Source of the DNA: Helopsaltes ochotensis
Lineage: Eukaryota; Chordata; Aves; Passeriformes; Locustellidae
Reading direction: 5' to 3'
Assembly: GCA_013400155.1 (NCBI GenBank)
Contig: VXBM01001294.1
Span: 62,001-126,000, forward strand
Length of the DNA stretch: 64,000 bases
Shown: in pieces, positions 54,486-64,000 of the stretch
How the letters are laid out: each line of letters starts with the position of its first letter
How positions within the stretch are numbered: the first letter of the stretch is position 1
Notes under the pieces: model-generated
Told to the model about the DNA's origin: nothing
Databases searched by the model: none
The model's input: the letters and a program-made list of their open reading frames with translations, nothing else
Position numbers and translations under genes: made by a program

Positions 54486-56192
54486 TTTCTGATACTTTTA
54501 GGAGAGAAGGAGAGAAAGGGGGAAAGAGAGGGAGTGCCTCGGGTTAGCTTGCCGTTAGCACAAAGGAAAACAATTGCAGGGCTTAATGAGGATTTAGCTT
54601 TAACAAATGCTTATCACAAAGTTATGTCACCGCATACTATTGTTCTGTATTTGGGATGAAATTAATTTCCAACTCCACATTAACCTTTTACAGATCCTGC
54701 TTGGTAGAGGAATTTAATCCTTTGGATGTCACCAACAGAGGCTGTTTCTAAATTTGGTGAGTTTGATAAGACTATTACCTGAAGAACTTTCATGGGGAAA
54801 CTTAAGGAACTTAAAGGGGAAAAAAAAATCAGTTTATCAACAGTGGGTGTTTCAGACCACTGAAAAGCTGAGTGTTGAATCAAATAGGCAAGAAAACCGA
54901 AATAAAATCTAGAAATCCTAAGTTTTTTTCAATTCTCATAACATATTCTTCTTCTGTGCTATAATTAATCCACTGATACTGTGACAGCATACTCTCGAGC
55001 CATACACTAATACAAAAACTTTATAGTGACAAAGCAGATCTTTGCTAAACCTTATGAAAAACAGGCCTTCCAACATGACCAAGAAAGACCATTCGGCTGG
55101 GTAATAGGAAACCATTTGTACCCTTACCATAAAGTAAGGGAAAAGTGGTGATTTAGACAGTAGTAAAACCAGGAATTTCAGCACATGTGGGGAAGCCCAT
55201 TTTCTGGACCTTATTAGTATTAATGCAACAACTGTCTTTGCAGGCCTCTGCGGGACTCTTTCCCTGCTGCATTCCAGCAGCTGAAAGGAGCCCTCTGGAA
55301 GTCAGACAAATTCTGCTGTTGCTACCATATTAGGAATCCAACCGAGTAGCAAAAGCCTCCGGCTGAGCAGAGATAAATCAGCAGGGAACGCCTTTGCCTC
55401 CCAGCCAAATGAGTAAAGCAAAGTGATTGAGGAAACAAAGTAAATAATAATTAAAAAACAAATCCTCAGCAGTAGGAGTGACAGCTTTCTTTTTACTTTT
55501 ATCATGCTTCTTACTGAAGTATAGGTCCAAACCAGATTTACAGATAGGAGCACACCCTGTTCCTTACATTTCCCTATTGCTGCAGAGTGAAATAATCCCG
55601 AGACACATATCAATAATCAGCTTCAAATGTTTTTAACACATTCTTTTTGGCTGCAAAGACAGCATTAGACTGCAGTGGAGTTTAAATTGCTCCTGATATA
55701 AATTTTGGTTTACAGCCAATCTGGTCCTTCTACCAAGATCTCCCCTAATCACAGACATAGTAATTCTTCCACTTGTGATCAGCCTTGTAGTCCGTAGAAA
55801 ATCTCACCTGAAATACGTTTGCTAATGATTTGGCTCTCTGTAGAGGGAGAACAAAGGACTTGCTATTACACTTCGTATTTGTGCATGGATCTATTCTGAG
55901 CATTCCTTATTAAAGAGGGTCTATAAGGTAACTAATCTATTATGGCATTGGCAAAGGGATGCAATTCCATGTGGGTGTGATTGAAATCTATAGATTTTGT
56001 ACCTGCTGTGTGTGAATGAGGGCCAGATCTGCAAGGCATGCCAGTTTATAACCTGTAAAAGGTGGGAAAGTCTAACTTCTATTGCATGGCAAGGACTTCA
56101 AAATAAGCATGACGAAGTGTCCTACAAAAAGATCTCTGTACTGCAGATGCTGTGAGATGGTGGATGCTCACAAGATGCAGGCACTGCAGATG

Positions 56193-56220
56193 CCCAAAAA
56201 AGAGGATCCCAAAAAAGAGG
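56193..56220. repeat. Tandem 15-bp duplication
   Basis: CCCAAAAAAGAGGAT is followed by CCCAAAAAAGAGG. It is a small slippage duplication in intron sequence. Confidence 0.9.
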
Positions 56221-58792
56221 AAGGACTGCTGTACCTGTACTCACGTGCCAGCCCCACACAGAGGTCGATGTGCCATATCGCCTCCTGCTCCTCAGCAGCC
56301 CAAAGCACACCCATCCCACCTCCTCTCATCCCGCACAAGTAGGCACCCCACTGCAGGTTAGGGGGCTTAACAAAATCACGGTATAGGTAAGTTTGGGGTT
56401 CTATTATGAAATTCAGAGATTTGTTCTTAGTATACCTTATTTCACAGAAAGAAAACAGTCTGAAGAGTAAGCAAATGTAACAAGATGGATACACTGTTAA
56501 TCCATTGTTAACTGGTGCTAAGTAACACCAGCATTTCAGCCTTAGCAACCTTGCACATCACTTGTGATTGTTGTCTTTGGCTGCAATGGGTAGGAAACTG
56601 TCACATACACGCATTCTTCTAATCCTCAGCCATCAGGCTCCCATGGCAACCCTTCTCTCACCCAACCAAAATAAATGGGGTGGTCTCCCCACAGAACTTA
56701 ATGCAAAACGTTGTACAAATAGTGGCAGAAATAATATTTTGCCCATGGAAATATTCCCACCTCTTTTGAAAGGAAAGGTGGTTTCTGAAAGATGGTAGAG
56801 TAGCAATAAAAAAGAAGATTGCATGTATCATCTTGTATTTGTTCAGGGGAAGAAAATCAGTAGGATTCTGTCAACCAGCAGGTTGTCTCAGTAAAAATAA
56901 GCAATGGCTGACGGAATGCAGAAATAAAATGGTACTCACGGCTTTCTACAGCTTTTGAGGCAAGAATAAAACCGCAGCTTCCTAATTATATCGTGCTCAC
57001 CCTCTAGCACATTGATTTCATTGTTATATTTTCTCCTTTCTTGATAAGATGCTGTGGTTGAATGCTGTTGTCAGCTCCCAGTGTGTTGTTTTTGTGAAAG
57101 CCAGTCTTAACTATTCAAAAATCCACTAACTATATAAACATTAGCAAATAAAACTGTATTTAATACAACTGAAACTGCACCAAGGTACCTCTATTCACAC
57201 CCAAAATCAAAAGGAAGGCAAAACAGAAGCTCACAGGTCATGACATCAGCCAGTGATATTAGACCACAAATACTCCTAGGGCGTCACACCAGTGAGCATT
57301 TATCACCAGTGGGAGCCTGGAAACTGGACTCTGGGGTGTGGGAGAGGAGAGCCCTCTGGCTGAAGCTAAATTAAGGATGATTCACTAAAAGGCAATGTGG
57401 TGGCATCCAGAGGATGGAATTGGATAACTCAGACTACAATCACCTAGCTGCTAATTAGAGTTCATTTTTCCTTTTTTGTTTTTTTTTTAATCGGGAGTCA
57501 ACAAGGAGGTTACATCCCATTTTCTCAGTTACGTTTGTGTCTGATAAGAACTGCTGGTGTGCTGGACAGAAATTTCAGGGGGATAGGGAATGCTGGGGTT
57601 TGAAGCCCTGTTTGCTTCCATTTCAAGTTACAGGATTTGTATCTGTGCTACCAATTGAAAGGAGACAAGCAGGGCAGATTATTTAACAGAGACCCCACTT
57701 TGAATTAAGTTCACTAGATTTTCCTTTGCAAGACAGTTACCCCATATTTTGTCATGGATATTGCTCATCCATAGAGAAGTACTCTTCAGTTAAGAGATGG
57801 TGCCTAAGGAGTAACACGTTTACAGCAAAAGTTGCAGGTTGCACAAAAAAACAGTGAAAAGGTGTGAAAAATAGTGCTTTCATACTGCTGAAAATTTCTG
57901 TCAATCAACTTTTCCTCAAACCAGATAGAAGATCAACTCCGAGTCTTACTGTCACACATTTGGTATCTCAATTAGGTTTTCACAAAAGAATAGCTTGAAG
58001 TGCCTTTCAAGCTTTAAAGTGAGCTCTTTTATATAAATTTGCCTACAACACATTAGGCAGTGCTATGCAGCATTTCAGATTTATTTTTCTTAGCATCCCT
58101 GTCATTCTAACCATAGCAAATTCCAGGCAGGGCTCTAAGCAAAACCTATAGAAGCTTTTCAAAGGCTCTTTATTTTCCTGCTCCTCCTTGAATTATAAGC
58201 ACCTTTGTTTCATAAACTTTTGAACTTGCCATAAACATGTCTCGGTATGTTAAAGTACTGTCCTTCACCCAACCCCTGACTGTGAAAATACAGTAGCTTA
58301 CAAAAAGAATTGACAGATACTTAAAAAAACCCCAAAAACCCTACACCAACTTTATATGTTTTACTTTCTGTAAGTAAAGAGGTGACTTTGCCAACCATTT
58401 CTAAAGGATTAAAAAGCCTGCTGTGTCATCTCATATATCTCCGTTCAGTTTCTAATGCAGCCAGAGAACACAAAGGCTGAGAGAAAACCTTTTATCATTT
58501 GCAGTTATCGACTAGGCCAGAATACAGTATTAGGAACCTTAGAAACTTTTAGCTAAAACTTCTTTGCTTTGAAGAATGGCTGATCTCCTGAGTGAAGGAA
58601 AGCAGTCTACCCTCAAAAAGGTTGTTATTATTATCCAGAAATCTAACATATTTTAGGGAAAAATTGCTGGGGCCATGCTGAATGACAACTTATTTTCTAC
58701 TGCATTACCACAACATTTTTGGATGTTCTTAATCACCTTATACACCAGCTTTGGGAGAGTTTTAGCTGCCTTCAATAATAAGGTATTTTATT

Positions 58793-58807
58793 AAAAAAAA
58801 AAAAAAA
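58793..58807. repeat. A15 homopolymer
   Basis: Fifteen consecutive A in the SYT1 intron. Confidence 0.9.
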
Positions 58808-59073
58808 GGTGTATCTATCAGAAGGCAAAAGCAATTTAAAGAAATTGTTGCTTCAATGAGAGTGAAAGTTAGTGTTTTGTCCTGAGGCTCTTCATCCAAG
58901 ACGCAGCTGATCTTAATGTTATGGGTTTCCAGCAAAATGCAGGCAGAATTCTTTTCTCCTTACAGCCTCATGCTCATGCACCATGGCATGAGCAAACAAT
59001 AAAGTCAGAGGTAAAGGCTGATAATAAACACCAGTGTACTGCCCCAAACTAGGTGCCAAGATCTCTGCATAGC

Positions 59074-59150
59074 TAAATATATATATATATATGTATCAAA
59101 TGCTATACTCTTAAATTTGAAACATATATATACACATATATACATAAAAG
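59074..59150. repeat. TA/CATATA-rich low-complexity tract
   Basis: A run of (AT) units is followed by ATATATATACACATATATACATA-type sequence. It is low complexity in the SYT1 intron. Confidence 0.8.
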
Positions 59151-60720
59151 AACCTATTTTAAAAACCTTTCTACTTGATTATGATTCCTGGGGTTAGGCT
59201 CGCTTTTGTATCCATCTTCTCTTTCAGTATGGATCAGAATCTTGACCTTATTCAAAGGCATCAGTCCATTTACTGAGCAGAGGTAACCCACTGAAGAATT
59301 CAGGCATTGATTGATAGTCAAGCCAGCAATCAGCTCCTGGAAGTGCTGTATCGGTTGAGAAGTGAGACTGCAAAATCATTGTTTGCAAACTTTAGGAGTA
59401 TTCACTGCTGGCAACTCCTCTGATTTTATCACAATCCCTGAGATATTGAGGATATTTCTTGAAGCTTTAGTTTCTCAGCATTATGTTACCATCAGGGATT
59501 TGCAGTTTGCATTTCAAATAAAAAATAACTTCTCTAATTCTCATGGCTAGAAATAAAAGTCTGAAAGCAATTGAATACAAAGCATCAAATCAAAAGTAAT
59601 TTATTTAATTAATATACTCAAAGTATATTTATTTTTAAGTCAAGAGCAAAAATCTGGAACCTAGGTTTGGCAATATCATTATTATCTCCTCTCTACCAAC
59701 AGCATGCTCTAAAACTGAGCTGCTTGTGACCTTTTCCTTATGTATTATGTCTCATTGCAACCATTGTCAACTTGCAGTGATAAAAGCTTTAAAAACATAA
59801 TTGAGAAGGGCTTTTACTTGTAGTTTTGCTTGACATTTTTCCCAGGTAATTTTCAGAACTGAGTAAAATCAGAATCAATAAAAATAAAGTCTTCAGAAAA
59901 TTCATGGTGTCCTCCTCAAATAGTGGCATTGCTAACATACTGAACTGAAGAAAACATCAAAACAGGCATGGAAACCCAGCCAGAACTGTACTGGTTGACT
60001 GTCTGTCAGGTCAGCATGAACTCACTCAGGTTGCCACCTTTTGGTAAATATTTTTCTAGCTACTGCAATCTGTGTTACACTGTTTTTACTGTTGGGAGAT
60101 TTGTCACTAAATTTTCTATAGTTCTCTTCCAGCTTTAAGTGCAATAGAAAGCTCTTTTCTCCATTATTATTTAGGTTTCTTCCTGGAGAGAAAATAAAGC
60201 AATTCAGAAGACTAATCAGACATAAGTAGAATTTTGAAGTGCTGGACACAACAAACTCTCCCTGCAGTTTCCACAGCAAAATAGCTGTGCCACATAATTC
60301 TCAAATGCTGTTTGTCTATTTTGCTTCAGTTTTGTTGAAAAATCAACCTCTGAACTCAGGCAACTGTGAAAGAAGGGTGGCAAGCAAAAGGAATGGACAC
60401 AAGACAGCACTGACTCAGTACGTGACTGGTGGCTCCTCAAGCAGGAGGTCTCACAGACCATGAGCACCTGGGTTATGCTCTTCCTGTGGATCACTGAAAG
60501 ATTCTGTCCTTCTCTGCTGTTCAGAAAGGGACATGGGGAAGAAGCATGGGAAAAGCTCTGTCAGCAGTTCAACTATTATCCCAAAGATTCCTAATTAATC
60601 TGGCGCCCCTTCATGCAGATGTGCAGCACTTGTGAAAAATCTGCATTTTTTCATGCTGAACTACAAAAGTTCACCAGGTTTCTTGCCCTGTTTTGTTAAC
60701 GTGGATTAACAACTTGGATC

Positions 60721-60769
60721 ATGTTAATCGTGTTTCTCCTGCTTTCTCTTTATGTTCTGACAGTAGAAG
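60721..60769 (+). other. Signal-peptide-like mini-ORF ending at a consensus splice donor
   Basis: From the ATG at 60721 (A at -3) the frame reads MLIVFLLLSLYVLTVEG, a hydrophobic stretch like a secretory signal peptide. At 60770 the sequence becomes GTAAGTATC, a strong donor, splitting a codon after its first base. Phase 1 introns after the signal peptide are common in secreted and Ig-like genes (known). Unspliced, the frame is 42 codons and stops at 60847-60849. A 7-bp inverted repeat (TTGTTAA...TTAACAA) sits just upstream at 60693-60712. No matching second exon is recognised in the window and I do not recognise the peptide. It could be a true first exon of an unknown transcript antisense to SYT1, or chance. 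Confidence 0.2.
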
Positions 60770-61963
60770 GTAAGTATCTCATACCTGTTTATATTGTGTT
60801 CTATAAAACTGAATCAATCTTTTTAAGAGCGACTTTCAGTGAGCAGTAAATATCCAGATCATCATTTTATTGAATTGATTCATAGCACAGGACATTTGAA
60901 TTCCACAGATTGTTGCCATGGCTGCAATCTGAATGAAGACATTTCCTTCCAGAATGCAGTAGACAAGCTCCTTTGTTTATTTTTCATTGAATTTTATTTG
61001 TACATGTAAAAGAAAAGGGGCAACACTGACCAGTCAGTCTGCTCTTTAGCATGCCTGTGCTCTATTTCACCACATTATTACTTCATCAAGATAGTATCTT
61101 CTGGCCAAACTAAAGAGGATCTTTTAGAAAGACAACCAACCAGATTTATGGACTTCAGCCTGCTCTGTTAGCTCATATGCTCTAAGTTGCTTTCACATTA
61201 AATCTTGTGGAATGACTCCCTTATTACTTATATTATGAACTGTCCCAATTGCTCCAAGGGACTTTGACAGAATTTAAAGAAACCCAGCAAACTCAAAAGC
61301 CTCCTAATAGCCTTTTCAGCTATGCCTGAAAATTACAGTCTTTCTTTATGTAAGGATTCTGAAAGTTTCTGCTTATGTGGTAGCATTCACACATGACATA
61401 ATTGTCACCATTTCACGCTAAGAACTGAAAATAGCACAGAAACACAGCCATTGCAGAATACAAAAATTTGATTTACTAATTGAGAGAAGTTTTATAGTTG
61501 AGCAACATTACATTAAGTAAAATTTTACAGAAGTATTCACAGCTATTACAAGCTGCTCATGTCACCATAGATTCAGCTTGGTATAATGATACAGAATATA
61601 TTAAGTTTCCTTTAAAGAAGGTAACTTTTCTTACCTGTTGAACACAGTAACTTTTTCAAAATCATATTTAAGAGAAGCATTGCAAGGGTTCTCTCTATCT
61701 CTGTGGTACTCTACTCTATAGGTTTTCCAAAGTACGAAATGAAAATAAGATTTAAGTCCTACTAGAATTAATCAAATACAACTCCAAGAACAGCAAACCA
61801 TGTCCAGGTCCAGGGTTAATAAAACCAGCTGACTGGTTTCAAATATGATGTTTCTTAAAAAATGCGAGAGGACAGATAGATAGTCTTTGAATCATATTTT
61901 TTCACCATTTAAAGGGACCAAGGAATTGGCCCCTTTGGCCTTTCCTTACAAAACAAACAGCTC

Positions 61964-61995
61964 ACAAACAAACAAACAAACAAACAAACAAACAA
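61964..61995. repeat. (CAAA)n microsatellite
   Basis: Eight uninterrupted CAAA units in the SYT1 intron. Same unit as at 41133 but an independent locus. Confidence 0.94.
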
Positions 61996-62369
61996 GGTGA
62001 GACAACAGTGAGAAAGGAGCATTGAACCTAATAGCTAAGAAGTTTACCTGAAAGAGGTTAATGTGCCTTCTCCAATGCATATTTTTTTACTTAGAAGAGT
62101 GGAATAATTTGGGCATGGTAATGCTGTAGTAGCTGCTAACCTAGTGTAGAAAGGACTCCCCTGGGAAATCCTCCCACCCTGTTCCAAATGGAGTTTACCT
62201 TCTTCAACCACAGAATTTGAAAATCCTCCTGTGTTCTTTCCCAGGAGTAGAAACCTTGGTAGTATGGAGTTTCGAGGAAGTCAGAGCTTTGAGGAACTCA
62301 GAGGAGGCTAAAGCTAGCCCTTTTCCTAAACTGTTGTCTTGATTTCTTAGAGAATTCTGTAAACATTTT

Positions 62370-62487
62370 CACAGAATCACAGAATATACTGAGTTGGCAG
62401 GGACCCCCAAGGATCATCGAGTCCATCTCCTGGCCCTGCACAGCACTATCCACACGAGTAATATCATGTGCCTGAGAGAATTTCATG
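62370..62487 (-). mobile_element. CR1 LINE 3'-end fragment
   Basis: The + strand starts CACAGAATCACAGAATATAC and continues with TGAGTTGGCAGGGACCCCCA, AGGATCATCGAGTCCA, TCCTGGCCCTGCACAG and ATGTGCCTGAGAG. These are the ordered words of an avian CR1 subfamily tail read in reverse complement. It is about 120 bp, heavily 5'-truncated and on the same strand as SYT1. Confidence 0.9.
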
Positions 62488-64000
62488 CTTTTCTCTCCTG
62501 TAATGGAAATAAAAAATTTATTTTCCACAATCAGTGTTTGACAGTCCTCCTCTGTTACAATAAAGTAACTGTGTTTTGCACAAACAAGGCATCCCAGTTG
62601 GATTTATTGTCCATTAAAAATGCTGCATACAAAACCCTTAGATAACCTGAGAAATAGGAATTGGCCAAGTCTGTTGCAGACTGAGTTATGGCAGAACAGG
62701 CACATGGGCAGAGCACACGAGGTGAGTCAGTGGGACTTTTGAGTAACAGCTCTGCATGACACTCATAAAGTAAAGGCAGGCACAATTACAGCGTTTATGG
62801 TTGTGGAAACACAATTTCTCAGCTAGTGCTCAAGAGACAAAGACTGCTGATCAGTGAAAATTATGTGGCACTCTCCTACAAAAGAAGAATAAGGACCACG
62901 CTGTGTCACATATTTAGATGCCAGCCAGCACCCTGCTACTTCCCGATTCCAGGCTCGGTCCCCAGGCCACAAAAACCAATTGTGCTGCCCAAAGCTGCCT
63001 TTGAAGCAACCCTGGTGAGAAACTGATTCTAACAAGGCAAAGACAAGGAGGCACTTCAGACAACATCAGATAATTTAAAACTGTGCACAGCTCCCTGTGA
63101 GAATAAATGGGCACATCATCGTCATCGTTGGTGAAATTTTATCTGTTCAGATAAGCACAGAATTAGGCCAATAATGCCCTACCAGACAAAATTATGTAAC
63201 TACTTATCTGTAAAGGTTACTTTTGTTATCTCTATAAAGGAATTATCTCCACAAAAACAGTTATTTAGCCACTTAGTTATAAAACCATGTAGGAACACCA
63301 GAATTTCTATCATCAGTTTATGATTGTCTTTCGTTATTAATCAGAATAATAACCTGCTACATAGTGATAATGAATCACAACAGGGGCACTGCTTCAGAAA
63401 TTGCAGCACAGTATATCCACCAGACCAGAACAACTACCTGATGCATTAGGATAATTCTGCCACACTTTTGTCTCTTTTCCGGACTTTTTTTTTTTGTTCC
63501 CTGTTTATCTGCTCTCAGTTTCGTAATCTAAGCGAAACAGATGATAATATTTCCCTCTTCGATAAAAGCCCTAGTGACAACTCAATTTATTTTTGAATTA
63601 ATCTGCCTGTCCATAGTCAGGTCCACTAGACACACCAAGACCAAGCGAGTGAAAAGGCATACTTGATGGAATTTGAAAAGTCAACCTTAAACACACCACC
63701 CAACATCTAAAATATCGGGATCACTCCTTGAACAAATGATGTGACATACTCGGCTGTTCAAAATAATGGTATTGCCTTTGTCTTAGACCTGGTCACAGTG
63801 CTTTGCATTTGGCTAAATCGTTTACATCTGTGCTGAATTTGTATAGAGCCATGCCTTTACAGTGCAGTAGCACTCTATATCATCTTTCACACACACCAAC
63901 ATGATCGAACAAATCTTTTGTTGAACTAGAAAATCAGGTTCATGTTCACCCCTAGACCAACTCTTAATAATGATTTTTCCATCTTGCCACCTGAAGTTCA

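Noticed and set aside
59195..59235. - strand AAGATGGAT resembling the KKMDVGG part of the missing SYT1 C2B exon
   Set aside because: The following codons do not encode VGGLS and the preceding ones do not match, so the likeness is limited to nine bases.
60693..60712. HNF1-type binding site (GTTAA...TTAAC)
   Set aside because: The half-sites are six bases apart, whereas the HNF1 consensus has three. Kept only as an inverted repeat.

Overview
The window is vertebrate nuclear DNA, almost certainly avian and probably from a songbird. It is AT-rich and mostly non-coding, and it is split by spliceosomal introns. It carries several CR1 LINE fragments with the bird-type 3' end, and one 847-bp solo LTR that resembles the ERVL-type LTRs of passerine genomes as I remember them. 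Only two protein-coding genes can be supported. Both are 3' ends, and they face each other tail to tail.

Left part (1-11.1 kb): the last three coding exons of PAWR (Par-4) on the + strand, at 1805-1952, 3282-3386 and 8539-8625. They encode the 112 C-terminal residues with the coiled coil/leucine zipper. The 5.2-kb last intron holds an antisense solo LTR (6539-7385) flanked by a perfect 5-bp target duplication. Several AATAAA hexamers beyond the stop codon are candidate polyadenylation signals.

Middle part (11.1-34.05 kb): about 23 kb of intergenic DNA. It has two CR1 pieces (a short one at 12.98 kb and a 1-kb one at 26.8-27.9 kb with a decayed reverse-transcriptase frame), a CpG-dense island-like patch at 22.68-22.87 kb, simple repeats and small tandem duplications. 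No convincing gene is seen here.

Right part (34.05-64 kb): the 3' end of SYT1 (synaptotagmin-1) on the - strand. A poly(A) signal lies at 34072-34077, followed in + coordinates by a putative 2.9-kb 3' UTR. The terminal coding exon is 36969-37175 and the penultimate coding exon 42878-43011. Together they encode most of the C2B domain, including Ca2+-binding aspartates, the polybasic strand, the bottom arginines and the WHXL motif. A 60-N gap at 38126-38185 is flanked on both sides by the same 1394-bp block, including a second copy of the terminal SYT1 exon. This looks like an unmerged contig overlap (false duplication), not biology. From 43.0 kb to the right edge I see only SYT1 intron, with repeats and a CR1 tail.

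I do not see a previously undescribed multi-gene system. The observations most worth checking are the false duplication, a signal-peptide-like mini-ORF ending at a consensus phase-1 splice donor (60721-60769, +) inside the SYT1 intron, an AATAAA that begins at the base after the SYT1 stop codon within an AT-rich pentanucleotide repeat, and the isolated CpG patch at 22.7 kb.
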